A stretch of 64,000 nucleotides of DNA from Bacteroidota bacterium (GTDB lineage Bacteria > Bacteroidota > Ignavibacteria > Kapaibacteriales > UBA2268), in the NCBI GenBank assembly GCA_029974985.1, contig JARKQC010000329.1, forward strand, positions 1 to 64,000, written 5' to 3'. Below are positions 1-10,046 of this stretch, piece after piece (position 1 is the first letter of the stretch; each line of letters starts with the position of its first letter). The notes below the pieces were generated by a model. The model did no database searches, was not told the origin of the DNA, and saw nothing but the letters and a program-made list of their open reading frames with translations. The translations under genes were made by a program, and so were the position numbers.

Positions 1-386
1 CACGCGTAATGAATTTTTCATTAAAAATATCCTTTAAAAAGTTAAACCAAAATGTTTATAAAAAAATATAATTTTCAAATTTTATACCATAAAATTTCTT
101 TTTCAAAAATCAATAACACAGAAATTAAAAATAAGTTACAAAAAAATAATTTTTATCAAAAAAAATTATTATTAATGAAGTATTTTAGCTAATATAAGAT
201 ACTCCCAAAAATTATAAATTCTTTGTTACACATAAAATTACTATTATTTTACTCGTATCTTACGAATAAATCTTCACTCTAATACAAAATTTGGATTTAT
301 TAAAAAAAAATCATTTAACAATAATAATTTATTTTGCACAAAATGAATAATTAACACGTCATATAATTGAGAATTATATATGGAGT
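1..386. other. AT-rich intergenic region, no gene seen
   Basis: No open reading frame of useful length and no RNA gene is visible. The stretch is dominated by A and T runs. A GGAG Shine-Dalgarno at 382-385 belongs to the DUF58 gene that follows. Any gene upstream must end before the window. Confidence 0.6.
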
Positions 387-392
387 TTGTTT

Positions 393-1286
393 TTGCAAGA
401 TTATAGAAAATATTTAGCACCTGAAACAGCGGCACAAATTGGAAATATCGAATTAATAGCTCGATTAGTTGTAGAGGGATTTATTACGGGATTACATCGT
501 TCTCCTTATCATGGATTTAGTGTAGAATTTGCCGAGCATCGTCAATATCGTCACGGTGATGAAACAAAAAAAATAGATTGGAAAGTTTTTGCGAGAACAA
601 ATAGGTTTTACGTCAAGCAATACGAAGAAGAGACAAATTTAAGAGCAACAATAGCAATAGATTCGAGTGCTTCGATGGCTTATGCCTCGAAAGGGCATAT
701 ATCAAAATACGATTATGCTTGTTATCTAAGTGCCGCACTTGCTACATTAATGATAAATCAAAGAGATGCCGTTGGGCTTGCTTTATACGATGCTGATATT
801 AATAAATTTTTACCACCTAAATCAAAGCCATCTTATATTTCTGAAATATTAAAAGTGTTATCAAATACAAAGCCGAGTAATGAGACACATACTGCAATAT
901 CGCTCGATAAACTTGCAGAACGAATAAAAAGGCGTGGATTAGTAATAATAATGAGTGATTTTTTTGATGATAAAAATACTGTTTTGCAAGCTTTAAAACA
1001 TTTTCGCCATCGTAATCACGAAGTATTGGTATTTCATATTCTTGACCCAAGAGAAGTAGATTTCAAACTTGGTGAAGGAGCAAATTTTAAAGATATGGAA
1101 TCTGGCGAAGAAATGATTACCGTACCATATCATTTACAACAATCTTATTCCAAAGCAGTATCAGAATATATAAATGATATACGTAAAGATTGTTATAATC
1201 ATAATATAGATTACAATCTTATAGAGACGTCAAAGCCATTCGACAAAGCTCTGCGGGATTATTTAACTAAACGCCGAAAAGTATAA
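393..1286 (+). CDS. DUF58 domain protein (vWA-like)
   Basis: A 297-residue protein of the DUF58 family, which is usually encoded beside MoxR-type AAA+ ATPases and is thought to assist assembly or metal loading of envelope or metabolic complexes. The family core is clear: HRQYRHGDETKKIDWKVFAR, then KQYEEETNL and the vWA-like strand AIDSSASM, a DxSxS metal-site motif near residue 90. A second acidic strand, IIMSDFFDD, follows. The reading frame also opens at a TTG at 387, but GGAG at 382-385 would lie one base from it. The TTG at 393 has a proper 7-base spacing, so I start there. The MoxR partner, if present, lies upstream of the window. The gene is convergent with the methyltransferase, with three bases between the stops. 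Family is sure; exact role is unknown. Confidence 0.85.
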   Translation: MQDYRKYLAPETAAQIGNIELIARLVVEGFITGLHRSPYHGFSVEFAEHRQYRHGDETKKIDWKVFARTNRFYVKQYEEETNLRATIAIDSSASMAYASKGHISKYDYACYLSAALATLMINQRDAVGLALYDADINKFLPPKSKPSYISEILKVLSNTKPSNETHTAISLDKLAERIKRRGLVIIMSDFFDDKNTVLQALKHFRHRNHEVLVFHILDPREVDFKLGEGANFKDMESGEEMITVPYHLQQSYSKAVSEYINDIRKDCYNHNIDYNLIETSKPFDKALRDYLTKRRKV

Positions 1287-1289
1287 TTA

Positions 1290-2297
1290 TTATCTTACTC
1301 CTGTCATTAATGAAATATCATATTTTGTTTTGATTAATTTTATATCTTTAAACCAAGATTCCTTCAACATAATCCAAATATCTGTTTCAGTATAGACATC
1401 ACCGGCATCAGTATTAAGCAACATATTTAGAGAAAAAATAGTATGCTCGAGAGGTTTTGTTCTATTATCATTAATAATCATATCTGCGATTACTACTTTT
1501 CCACCATAATTTAGAGCATCATAGCATTTTTGTAATAATTTAACATTTTCCCAAATAGATTGCAAACAAATAACGTTGCCTAAATATATCAAATCATAAC
1601 CTTTACCAAAGTCATCTTTTATAAAATCACCATTTAGAATTGTAACTTGGTCTCTAACACCATTCATTGACAAATATTTATCTGTGAATTTGGTAATACT
1701 TTCTAAATCAAATAAAGTAATTGAGCTTGATGGTAATTTTTTTGCAATTTGATAAGTAAAAGCGCCCTTTCCACCACCTAAATCGAGAACTTTTTTAACG
1801 CCATTAAGATTTATATGAGAAATAATTTCTTGCACTTGTAAATTTGATTTCCAAAAAACAGAATTCATATAAGACTCAATCCATTCATCTGATTTTTCAG
1901 AAAGAGGTATAGTGTGGGTAGTTTGCCCAGTTTTAATCGTATCAGTTAAATCAGTCCACGCATCCCAAAGATTAGCAAGGTGATCAATCGTGCTTATATA
2001 TTCATCGCTACCTTTTAGAAGATGTTTAAGTGATTCTTCAGTATTGCTATAAGTTTGATCTTTTTTATCAAGTAAATCCAGACCAACGAGAGCATTCAGT
2101 AATCTTTCCGTTGCTTTTTCATCTAAATTATTTTGTTCTGCAATTTCTTTTGCAGATAAAGAGCGATAGCCAATTGTTTCAAAAATATTTAATTCACTTG
2201 CTGTTAATAAAACCCGGCTCTTTTTAAAAGCAAGGGCGATATCTTCGATAAAATCAATACTATTTTCAATTCTTTTAAAATTGTATTTACTCGCCAT
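1290..2297 (-). CDS. SAM-dependent O-methyltransferase, Methyltransf_2 type
   Basis: A 335-residue class I methyltransferase of the hydroxyneurosterol/acetylserotonin O-methyltransferase type. The N-terminal 100 residues form the winged-helix dimerisation domain (LTASELNIFETIG, then LSAKEIAEQNNLDEKATERL). The SAM-binding motif I is VLDLGGGKGAFTYQIAKKLP near residue 167, followed by LFDLESI as the acidic ribose-binding strand. The late motif GGKVVIADMIIND is typical of the family. The ATG at 2297 is preceded on the minus strand by GGAG. It stands alone, with no biosynthetic neighbours, so the acceptor substrate cannot be named; small phenolic or polyketide-like molecules are usual for the family. 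Confidence 0.8.
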   Translation of the reverse strand: MASKYNFKRIENSIDFIEDIALAFKKSRVLLTASELNIFETIGYRSLSAKEIAEQNNLDEKATERLLNALVGLDLLDKKDQTYSNTEESLKHLLKGSDEYISTIDHLANLWDAWTDLTDTIKTGQTTHTIPLSEKSDEWIESYMNSVFWKSNLQVQEIISHINLNGVKKVLDLGGGKGAFTYQIAKKLPSSSITLFDLESITKFTDKYLSMNGVRDQVTILNGDFIKDDFGKGYDLIYLGNVICLQSIWENVKLLQKCYDALNYGGKVVIADMIINDNRTKPLEHTIFSLNMLLNTDAGDVYTETDIWIMLKESWFKDIKLIKTKYDISLMTGVR

Positions 2298-2446
2298 AAT
2301 AACTCCAGCAGTTCAAATAAAAAAAATAAATTTTGTAATTAATTCTAATTACAATTTACAAAACTTATTTTAATAAACAATATAAAAAACTAATTGTATG
2401 TATTAAAATTCAAATATTTTTAATTTAATTTTAATTAATTAAATTT

Positions 2447-3553
2447 TTATTCAATATAAACTCTTGGCACTCTTTCTTTGATTGCAGTTGTAATTTCATA
2501 AGGAATTGTTCCCATTAACTCTGCTAATTCATAAGCAGTAATAATATCATTTCCTTGATTTCCTAAAAAAACAACTTCTTCACCAATTTGAATATCCTCA
2601 TTATCAATATCTATCAAACACTGGTCCATACAAATTGTACTTATTATTTTAAATCGTTTTCCTCTTATGAGGCATTCAGCTTTGCCCGAAAGTATTCTAT
2701 GATAGCCATCACCATAACCAAATGGAACAACAGCTACTTTTTTTATTTTCTGAGAAATATATTTTCTACTGTATCCGACATTATCGCCGGGATTTATATA
2801 ATTAATATTAATGATTTTTGATTTAATAGTCATTATTGGCTTTAAATTTAGAGTATTACTCATTTTGGGATAGTCCATATACCCAAACATCGAGATTCCA
2901 CATCTTGCAATATTATAATTTGGTTCATAAAAATTTAGTACGCCACCACTATTAAATGCGTGAATATATTTAAAATGATAATTGTTATCTTTTAGAATTT
3001 TAATTGTATCGTTAAACTGTTTTATTTGAAAATTTGAAAAAGATTTATCTTCTAATTCAGAGCCAGCAAGGTGGGTGAGGATGCCAATTATTTCAATTCC
3101 CGCAAGCGAATCGCAATCTTTTCTAAATTTTAGAGCATTTTTTGGTTCGATACCATCGCGATTCATACCAGTATTTATAAATAAATGAGCTTTGATTTTC
3201 ATATTTCTTTTTATAGCTTCATTTGAAAGTTTTTGTAATACCTCGAAATCCTCGACAGAAGTTTGAAGATTATATGCACAATAAAGCTCAATATCGTAAT
3301 CAGTACCGGGAATTAAAATAAAAATCTCGCCCGTATCTCCTGATTGTCTTAGTCTTAGAGCCTCGTCAGCAAATGCAACTCCTAAAATCTCGACATTTTC
3401 TTTTCGTAGCTCTTGTGCGATACGTATAGCACCGTGTCCATAGGCGTCTGCTTTGATTACGGGCATAATATCAGCGCCGCGTGCCGCTTGACGCATCATT
3501 TTTAAATTATGTCTTAAATTAGATAAATTGATTTCAGCTATTGTAGAACGCAT
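2447..3553 (-). CDS. alr: Alanine racemase
   Basis: A 368-residue, full-length PLP-dependent alanine racemase that interconverts L- and D-alanine for peptidoglycan. The PLP lysine is K34 in PVIKADAYGHGA. Other family marks are GMNRDGIEP in the N-terminal barrel, GISMFGYMD, and the C-terminal domain with VPFGYGDGYHR and the ICMDQCLIDI motif. The ATG at 3553 begins MRSTIAEINLSNLRHNL, the normal family N-terminus. It runs alone on the minus strand between the methyltransferase and a divergent OmpA-type gene. Nothing is missing from the active site that I can see. Confidence 0.93.
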   Translation of the reverse strand: MRSTIAEINLSNLRHNLKMMRQAARGADIMPVIKADAYGHGAIRIAQELRKENVEILGVAFADEALRLRQSGDTGEIFILIPGTDYDIELYCAYNLQTSVEDFEVLQKLSNEAIKRNMKIKAHLFINTGMNRDGIEPKNALKFRKDCDSLAGIEIIGILTHLAGSELEDKSFSNFQIKQFNDTIKILKDNNYHFKYIHAFNSGGVLNFYEPNYNIARCGISMFGYMDYPKMSNTLNLKPIMTIKSKIININYINPGDNVGYSRKYISQKIKKVAVVPFGYGDGYHRILSGKAECLIRGKRFKIISTICMDQCLIDIDNEDIQIGEEVVFLGNQGNDIITAYELAELMGTIPYEITTAIKERVPRVYIE

Positions 3554-3673
3554 AAATTTTTGAAAATGTTAAAAAAAATGCTTATTTTAATAAATATCAA
3601 CGCACTAAATTAAAAATTTATTTTTGTTAATTTGCATACTTTAAATATAGATTAATTTTTGGAAAAAAAATTT

Positions 3674-5464
3674 ATGAAAATATATTTTAAAAAAAGAGAA
3701 ATATCTTTTAAAAAAATATATAAGTATATTGATAATAAAGAATTATTATTTTTATTATTAATATCTAATTTTGCATTATTTATAGCTTGCTCAACAGCAA
3801 ATAATTGCCCCAAAAAAACTACAGACGGCAATATAGCCTCGCCAGTAAATACTAATAATGATGAGATTGCTCCATATATTTTTGAAAATGATTTGTATTA
3901 TACAAATCGCAATATAAAAACTAATGATTTTCAAATTATGACATATAATTTAAAAAATCAACAAAATAAAGAGCCAAGTAAATTTATTAATTCCCCTATT
4001 AACAAAATCGAACAAGTGGGATTGATTAAATTTTATAAAAATAATCAACTAAATAGAACTTATGCTTATTTCGCAGGAATTAGCGGTAAATCACAAAAAC
4101 AAAATAGTGATATTTTTACCTCATATAAAAATAAAGACGGTAAATGGTCAGAACCAGAAAATTTAAAATTTCTAAATTCAGAGACTTATGATTCTTATCC
4201 CGCAATTTCCCAAGATGGCAACGTGATAGTTTTTGCTTCTACCCGCGATGGAGGATTTGGTGGTATTGATTTATATAAATCCGTTAAAAATTCTGATGGG
4301 ACTTGGTCAGAACCAATAAATTTAGGAAGCGGTATTAATACGGAAAAAGATGAAATATCACCATTTATAAATTTTGATAATAGCCTTTTTTATGCAAGTA
4401 ATGGATTTTCTGAAAATGGAGATTTTGATATATTTTCTGCAAATGACGACGGAAATGGAAATTGGATAGAGCGCCATAAATTGCCTTCTCCGGTAAACAC
4501 AATTTATAATGAAATATGCCCCGCAATTTATGGAAATGAAATATTTTTCTCGTCAGATAGACCAAATAACTGCGGTTCTTATGATATTTATCGTTTTCAA
4601 CACTGTGGAGATGTTGTTTTAGAAGGTACAATCGAAGCTAAGGAAAGCGATTTAGATTTGTCGGGAAATTTATATCTAATGAATATGAATAGAGAGCTTA
4701 TTGAAATAATAAATATAAATAATAGTGGACGATTCAGTATAAATTTGAAACCTTCGACAATATATTATATTCAGTATTTTAATTCTTGTGTTCCGAAATA
4801 CGTACCAGAGCAAATGATTGTTGCGCCCTGCTCGGATACAAATATTGTTAAAATTTTAGTAAAATTTGTATTACCTTCGACAAAAATAAAATTTGATTTT
4901 GCAAATTACAAAGTACCATTTTTTGTATCTGGTTATTATCAACCCAACACTCCCTCGACACTATCATCTTTACGGTTAAAATTTGATTATAATTTGTTAG
5001 GAAATGATAATAGTACAAAATATATCGAAAAACCAGGGGCAAATTATGATGATTACGCTTTAATAGTTGAAGGTGCGTTAAACGATGCTATCGAACATAT
5101 TGTAAGAATACTCGAAAATACAAATAATGAATGTAATCAATCGAAAAAAGAATTTATGATAAAAGTTACTGGATTTGCTGACCCCAGAACTTTATCTGAA
5201 TATTCAAAATATATTGAAGAAGATATTTCTGATTCTAAACTGAATTTTTATATTAAAAAAGGTGAAAAATTAGATAATCTTTCTTTATCTTTTTTAAGAG
5301 CATATTTTACTGCTAAATATTTACAAGCAGAAATAAAATCAAAAGTAAATTCAAAATCTTATAATTCAATATTTTGGAGTATCGAAGGACTCGGCATTGA
5401 CGAAACAGATAAACCAAATGAGCAAAAAAGAAGGGTAAATATAGAAATTGGACCCAAATTTTAA
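3674..5464 (+). CDS. PD40-repeat / OmpA-like outer-membrane lipoprotein
   Basis: About 596 residues. An N-terminal basic stretch and hydrophobic segment end in LFIACS, a lipobox with the modified cysteine near residue 39. A beta-propeller of PD40 (TolB-like) repeats follows, seen as SYPAISQDGNVIVFASTRDG, EISPFINFDNSLFYASNG and EICPAIYGNEIFFSSDRP. The C-terminal 130 residues resemble the OmpA peptidoglycan-binding fold (VTGFADPRT, SLSFLRAYFTAKYL, GLGIDETDKPNEQKRRVNIEI), although the usual GHTD is GFAD. The frame can open at TTG 3659, but the ATG at 3674 with GGA upstream gives a better signal sequence. Proteins of this build are common in Bacteroidota near gliding or T9SS functions, but no such partner is adjacent. 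It probably links the outer membrane to the wall. Confidence 0.75.
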   Translation: MKIYFKKREISFKKIYKYIDNKELLFLLLISNFALFIACSTANNCPKKTTDGNIASPVNTNNDEIAPYIFENDLYYTNRNIKTNDFQIMTYNLKNQQNKEPSKFINSPINKIEQVGLIKFYKNNQLNRTYAYFAGISGKSQKQNSDIFTSYKNKDGKWSEPENLKFLNSETYDSYPAISQDGNVIVFASTRDGGFGGIDLYKSVKNSDGTWSEPINLGSGINTEKDEISPFINFDNSLFYASNGFSENGDFDIFSANDDGNGNWIERHKLPSPVNTIYNEICPAIYGNEIFFSSDRPNNCGSYDIYRFQHCGDVVLEGTIEAKESDLDLSGNLYLMNMNRELIEIININNSGRFSINLKPSTIYYIQYFNSCVPKYVPEQMIVAPCSDTNIVKILVKFVLPSTKIKFDFANYKVPFFVSGYYQPNTPSTLSSLRLKFDYNLLGNDNSTKYIEKPGANYDDYALIVEGALNDAIEHIVRILENTNNECNQSKKEFMIKVTGFADPRTLSEYSKYIEEDISDSKLNFYIKKGEKLDNLSLSFLRAYFTAKYLQAEIKSKVNSKSYNSIFWSIEGLGIDETDKPNEQKRRVNIEIGPKF

Positions 5465-5501
5465 TTTTTTTTAATCTTGATAAATAATTATTTAGAGAAT
5501 T

Positions 5502-6764
5502 ATGTTTAATATATTTAAAAATATTGATAACAAATTATATAAACCAAAATTAGGCGGCTTAGATATATTTAGATATATTGGACCCGGATTAATTGTAACT
5601 GTCGGTTTTATTGACCCCGGTAACTGGGCATCAAATCTTGCGGCTGGCGCTGATTATGGATATACATTATTATGGATGGTTACACTATCAACAATAATAT
5701 TAATACATTTGCAACATAATGTGGCACATTTAGGAATTGCAACGGGATTATGTTTGTCAGAAGCCACAACAATATATTTAAAACCTAAATATTCAAAAGC
5801 AATTTTAGTTAGTGCAATGTTGGCTTCGATATCTACATCATTGGCTGAAATTCTTGGCGGAGCAATAGCTCTAAAAATGTTATTTAAAATACCGATTTTA
5901 CCCGCTTCGATAATTGTAACAATTTTCGTTATGATTATGCTTTATACTAATTCATACAAAATGTTAGAGAAATGGATTATTGCTTTTGTGTCTGTAATTG
6001 GGCTATCTTTTTTATATGAATTATCATTAGTTAGTATTGATTGGAATGCCGCAATGGTTGGGTGGGTTAAACCATCTTTCCCCGAAGGCTCAATGTTGAT
6101 TATAATGAGTGTATTAGGAGCTGTTGTTATGCCGCATAATTTATTCTTACATTCTGAGGTAATTCAAAGCAGGCAATGGAATAAAGAAGATGAAAAAGTA
6201 ATCAAAAAACAGTTAAAATATGAATTTTTAGATACATTATTTTCGATGATAATTGGTTGGGCAATTAATAGTGCTATGATACTTCTTGCGGCAGCCACAT
6301 TTTTTAAAACAAAGACTCCCGTTGATGAACTCGAACAAGCTAATGAATTACTAACTCCATTATTAGGTGAGCATGCCTCGATTGTATTTGCTGTTGCTTT
6401 ATTATTAGCGGGTATAGCTTCTACGATTACCTCTGGAATGGCGGCAGGTTCTATTTTTGCTGGTGCATATAAAGAGCCTTATGACATAAAAGACAATCAT
6501 ACTCGTTTAGGAGTTGCAATATCGTTATTAGTTGCATTAGGAATTATTGTGCTAATTTCAGATCCGTTCATGGGATTAATTATTTCACAAATGGTTTTAA
6601 GTATTCAATTGCCAATTACAATTTTCTTACAAGTGTATTTGACTTCCTCTGAAAAAGTTATGGGAAAATATAAAAATACGACATTCAATAAAACATTTTT
6701 ATATTTACTTGGTGGAATAGTTACATTATTAAATATTATTCTATTTATTAGTTTTTTTTATTAA
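5502..6764 (+). CDS. mntH: Nramp-family divalent metal transporter
   Basis: A 420-residue inner-membrane proton-coupled Mn2+/Fe2+ importer with about 11 hydrophobic helices. The TM1 metal-site motif DPGN is at residues 38-41 (GFIDPGNWASNLAAGADYGY), and the TM6 motif is MPHN near residues 210-213 (VMPHNLFLHSEVIQSR). The loop ITSGMAAGSIFAGAY is also typical. It starts 37 bases after the OmpA-like gene, so co-transcription is possible. The stop is 9 bases from that of the convergent phosphodiesterase. No metal-responsive regulator or clear operator is visible nearby. The symbol reflects the bacterial Mn2+ branch; Fe2+ as the main substrate is equally possible. Confidence 0.88.
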   Translation: MFNIFKNIDNKLYKPKLGGLDIFRYIGPGLIVTVGFIDPGNWASNLAAGADYGYTLLWMVTLSTIILIHLQHNVAHLGIATGLCLSEATTIYLKPKYSKAILVSAMLASISTSLAEILGGAIALKMLFKIPILPASIIVTIFVMIMLYTNSYKMLEKWIIAFVSVIGLSFLYELSLVSIDWNAAMVGWVKPSFPEGSMLIIMSVLGAVVMPHNLFLHSEVIQSRQWNKEDEKVIKKQLKYEFLDTLFSMIIGWAINSAMILLAAATFFKTKTPVDELEQANELLTPLLGEHASIVFAVALLLAGIASTITSGMAAGSIFAGAYKEPYDIKDNHTRLGVAISLLVALGIIVLISDPFMGLIISQMVLSIQLPITIFLQVYLTSSEKVMGKYKNTTFNKTFLYLLGGIVTLLNIILFISFFY

Positions 6765-6773
6765 TAAAATTTA

Positions 6774-7529
6774 TTAATAATATTTTTTTAATAATGATAT
6801 TATTCTTTCTGGATAGTCAGTTGCTATTGCTCTAACGTCGAATTTCATTATTTTATCTAATGATTGAGCATCATCAATGCCATAAACTCCAAAAAATATT
6901 TTATTTTGTAAAGTATCAAACTCTAAATCTTTATTTATTTCATCAATAGAGCAAATAAAAGCGTCAGTAAAATATTCTTTGCATAATTGAGAAGGTAATC
7001 TACTATCTTGTGGGTTTTTTATTGCCGCTGTATATATTTTAGGATTTAATTCCTTTATTTTTTTTAAAAAAGAAAAATTAAACGAGCCTAAAATTGTGTT
7101 TTGTTCATAATTATTTTCAATTATTAAATTTATTAAATTATTAATATTTTCATAAAATTTTAAGTCATTAGAAACTTTTATTTCAATCATTAAATAACAT
7201 TTATTTTTAACAAGTTTTAGAACATCTTCGAGCAAAGGAATATAACGAGAATTTTTATCAAAATTTTGATTTGATTTAAGTTCGATTTTTTTTATTTCAT
7301 CATAATTAAGTTCGGAAATAAGTGTATCGGTATTTGGTGCAAAATTATCATGAAAAACGATAATTTGATTATCCAAAGTAAAATGAATATCCAATTCTAT
7401 GATATGAATCCCAGCTTCGATAGCCTCTGAAAAAGCGGCAAGAGTATTTTCTGTCGAGCTTTCAGACGAGCCTCTATGTGCCGCAATCATTAACTTTTTA
7501 GTTTTTTCAAATTCTAATAATGTTAGCAT
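6774..7529 (-). CDS. Glycerophosphodiester phosphodiesterase
   Basis: A 251-residue GDPD-family TIM barrel that hydrolyses glycerophosphodiesters to glycerol 3-phosphate and an alcohol. Catalytic signatures are AHRGSSESSTENTLAAF (HRG...ENT) at the N-terminus, IELDIHFT with the metal-binding E-x-D, and VFHDNFAPNTD with the catalytic His. LMIEIKVS supplies the later metal-binding Glu. There is no signal peptide, so it is probably cytoplasmic like UgpQ. Near the C-terminus, VRAIATDYPERI matches the expected TDYP motif. The gene stands alone on the minus strand. Confidence 0.88.
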   Translation of the reverse strand: MLTLLEFEKTKKLMIAAHRGSSESSTENTLAAFSEAIEAGIHIIELDIHFTLDNQIIVFHDNFAPNTDTLISELNYDEIKKIELKSNQNFDKNSRYIPLLEDVLKLVKNKCYLMIEIKVSNDLKFYENINNLINLIIENNYEQNTILGSFNFSFLKKIKELNPKIYTAAIKNPQDSRLPSQLCKEYFTDAFICSIDEINKDLEFDTLQNKIFFGVYGIDDAQSLDKIMKFDVRAIATDYPERIISLLKKYY

Positions 7530-7695
7530 AAAATATTTTTAAAACTATGAAAATCAAAAACATTAAATATAATAAAAATTTTAAAAATAAAATTGATATT
7601 TATTTTTAAAAAGTAAAATATCTTATTTGTGAATAACTAAAAAATATGTTATTTTACAATTAACTTGTTGTATTTTTTGAAAAAAGAGGTTTGAA

Positions 7696-8139
7696 ATGCC
7701 AAACAAAGCAAGAATTTTTGATATTATGACTACTAATGTATTCACTGTAAATATCGAGGATACAGTCAAAGAAGTTGAAAATATTATGCAAAACGAAAAA
7801 GTTAGACACGTTCTCGTTATTGATGGTACTAAAGTAGTCGGTAGAATAAGTGAAAACACCATTAAAGAATATACTTTAAGACAAATTTATGATGGTGAAC
7901 AAACTTATGGCGAATTAGGATATAATCAGATTACTGATTTTGAAAAAATTATGACGAGAGTTTCACACGTTATTTACCCGGAAGATAGCGTTGCTAAGGC
8001 AGTAAAAATGTTTGCAAAGTATAAATTAGAATGTTTGCCCGTAGTAGATTGGGAAATGAATCTAATTGGTATCGTTACTACGACTGATTTATTGTTGTTT
8101 TTCAATAAATACCTCGAAGAAATGGAATTTGTACCATAA
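7696..8139 (+). CDS. Tandem CBS-domain protein
   Basis: A 147-residue cytoplasmic protein made of two CBS domains and nothing else: IMTTNVFTVNIEDTVKEVEN to about residue 60, then VSHVIYPEDSVAKAVKMFAK to the end, closing with LIGIVTTTDLLLFF. Such stand-alone pairs bind adenosyl nucleotides and report energy state to partner proteins. The start is well supported by GAGG upstream of the ATG. It is monocistronic, with 250 AT-rich bases downstream, so the neighbourhood does not reveal a target. Confidence 0.85.
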   Translation: MPNKARIFDIMTTNVFTVNIEDTVKEVENIMQNEKVRHVLVIDGTKVVGRISENTIKEYTLRQIYDGEQTYGELGYNQITDFEKIMTRVSHVIYPEDSVAKAVKMFAKYKLECLPVVDWEMNLIGIVTTTDLLLFFNKYLEEMEFVP

Positions 8140-8324
8140 TGAAATTTTAAAATTATTTTATATTTTTTATAATAATTTAATTTAAAAAAATATTATTTTT
8201 TGATTTAATGACAAGTATAAAAACATGTCTAATGTTTTATTATTATATTTATTATATTTTATAAATTATTAAATTATTAAATATATGTATATATTTATAT
8301 TATCAATAAAAAATAATGAAAAAA

Positions 8325-8354
8325 TTGTTATTTGAGTATAAAATCGTACTTTTG
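8325..8354 (+). promoter_or_regulatory. Candidate Bacteroidota-type promoter of yajC
   Basis: TTG at 8325-8327, 19 bases, then TACTTTTG at 8347-8354, matching the Bacteroidota primary-sigma pattern TTTG/TAnnTTTG. The yajC start codon lies 40 bases downstream. The same TACTTTTG octamer stands before the tRNA-Leu gene, which supports it. Confidence 0.5.
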
Positions 8355-8394
8355 TAAACCACAATTTTTTTAAATTCAAAATAGGTTTTTTTAT

Positions 8395-8715
8395 ATGGAT
8401 TTTTTATCAAGTATAATTTTGATGACACCCCCACCGGGTGGTGATGCCGCTGGTGGCGGAGGCAGTATGACAAGTATGCTATTAATGTTTGGATTGGTTA
8501 TTTTAATAATGTATTTTATGATGATTCGCCCCCAACAAAAAAGACAAAAAGAGCATAAAGCTTTACTTGATAGTATTAAAAAAGGTGATAAAGTTATCAC
8601 TACATCAGGTATGCATGGAACTGTAATTGATGTTGATGATGCAACTATGACTGTGCAAGTAGCTGATAATGTGAAAATTAAATTTGAAAGAGCGGCAATA
8701 GCAAATAAAAACTGA
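8395..8715 (+). CDS. yajC: Preprotein translocase subunit YajC
   Basis: A 106-residue single-pass membrane protein, the accessory subunit associated with SecDF-YidC. The transmembrane segment (MLLMFGLVILIMYFMM) is followed by the family hallmark IRPQQKRQKEHKALLDSIKK and the SH3-like GDKVITTSGMHGTVIDVDDA. The short periplasmic N-terminus is unusually rich in proline and glycine (PPPGGDAAGGGG). secD and secF are not next to it here, unlike in many genomes. A perfect AT-rich hairpin follows the stop. Confidence 0.9.
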   Translation: MDFLSSIILMTPPPGGDAAGGGGSMTSMLLMFGLVILIMYFMMIRPQQKRQKEHKALLDSIKKGDKVITTSGMHGTVIDVDDATMTVQVADNVKIKFERAAIANKN

Positions 8716-8734
8716 TTTTAATAATAACAATTTT

Positions 8735-8765
8735 TTTTGAATAATATTTTTAATATTATTCAAAA
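8735..8765 (+). terminator. AT-rich hairpin after yajC
   Basis: A perfect 14-bp inverted repeat (8735-8748 with 8752-8765) around a 3-base loop, between yajC and ribBA. The T-run after it is interrupted, so it may be a weak terminator or an mRNA end-protecting hairpin. Confidence 0.4.
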
Positions 8766-8789
8766 TATTTATTTTTAGTTGATAGAATA

Positions 8790-9998
8790 ATGGAATTCAA
8801 ATTAAATACAATCGAAGAAGCTTTAAAAGATTTAGCTTCTGGTAAAATGGTAATTGTAATGGATGATGAGGATAGAGAAAACGAAGGAGACCTTATTGCT
8901 TCTTCCGAACTATGCACTCCAGAAACAATTAATTTTATGGCTTCAAAAGCAAAAGGATTAATCTGCGTTGCAATAACAGAAGATAGAGCTAAAAAACTCG
9001 AACTCGAACCTATGGTTTATAATAATTCTTCTTTGCACGAGACAAGATTTACTGTTTCCGTTGATTATGCACACGGTACAACAACGGGAATCTCGGCTTA
9101 TGATAGAGCCGCTACCGTACAAGCACTCGCAAATGAGGATACAAAACCAAGTGATTTATTAAGACCCGGACATATATTTCCACTTATTTCAATGAATGAA
9201 GGTGTTCTTCGACGTGCTGGTCATACCGAAGGAACTGTTGATTTGATGAAACTTGCAGGGCTTTCACCGTCGGGAGTTCTATGCGAAATTATCAATGAAG
9301 ACGGTACTATGGCAAGATATCCTCAACTTGTTGAGTTTGCTAATAAAAACGATATGAAAATTATTACTATTAAAGATTTGATAGCATATAGACTTAAAAG
9401 AGAGATTTTAGTTAAGTCTGTGGCAGAAGCTAACTTACCGATTGAATATGGAAATTTTAAAATCTATATTTTTTCTAATTTAGTTGATAATCTTGATCAT
9501 ATTGCATTAGTTCTTGGGGATATCAAAGATGATGAGCCTACATTAATTAGAGTACACTCAGAATGCTTAACTGGAGATGTTTTTGGCTCTCTAAGATGTG
9601 ATTGCGGTGAGCAGTTAAACGCATCTTTAAAACTTATTTCAGAAAATGGTAGTGGAATTTTACTATATATGAGACAAGAAGGTCGAGGTATAGGTTTGAT
9701 TAATAAAATTAAATCTTATGCCTTGCAAGAAGACGGTTATGATACTGTAGAAGCTAATCATAAACTCGGTTTTCCGTCTGACCCTCGCGATTATGGTATA
9801 GGTGCCCAAATACTTCTTAAACTCGGTGTTAATAAAATGAAATTAATCACTAATAATCCTAAAAAAAGAGTTGGACTCGAAAGTTATGGATTAGAAGTTG
9901 TTGAATTAGTGCCTATGGAAATAGAACCAAATACTCATAATAAGTATTATCTTTCTACAAAAAAGAATAAAATGGGGCATTTTTTACATAATTTATAA
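8790..9998 (+). CDS. ribBA: Bifunctional DHBP synthase / GTP cyclohydrolase II
   Basis: A 402-residue fusion that supplies both precursors of riboflavin. The N-terminal half is RibB (3,4-dihydroxy-2-butanone 4-phosphate synthase): [17 protein letters not shown], then [21 protein letters not shown] and [11 protein letters not shown]. The C-terminal half is Rib[20 protein letters not shown] carries the three zinc cysteines, followed by RQEGRGIGL and the late [20 protein letters not shown]. Both active sites look complete. It sits 74 bases after yajC and is followed by a strong terminator. Other rib genes are not in the window and no FMN riboswitch is visible upstream. Confidence 0.95.
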   Translation: MEFKLNTIEEALKDLASGKMVIVMDDEDRENEGDLIASSELCTPETINFMASKAKGLICVAITEDRAKKLELEPMVYNNSSLHETRFTVSVDYAHGTTTGISAYDRAATVQALANEDTKPSDLLRPGHIFPLISMNEGVLRRAGHTEGTVDLMKLAGLSPSGVLCEIINEDGTMARYPQLVEFANKNDMKIITIKDLIAYRLKREILVKSVAEANLPIEYGNFKIYIFSNLVDNLDHIALVLGDIKDDEPTLIRVHSECLTGDVFGSLRCDCGEQLNASLKLISENGSGILLYMRQEGRGIGLINKIKSYALQEDGYDTVEANHKLGFPSDPRDYGIGAQILLKLGVNKMKLITNNPKKRVGLESYGLEVVELVPMEIEPNTHNKYYLSTKKNKMGHFLHNL

Positions 9999-10046
9999 TA
10001 TATTATTTTTATAGACGTTATTTTATTTTAAGTTTTTTAACCCAGA

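Noticed and set aside
8140..8324. AT-rich tract before yajC as a replication origin
   Set aside because: No DnaA-box cluster or dnaA/dnaN neighbours; the A/T richness is like other gaps in this window.
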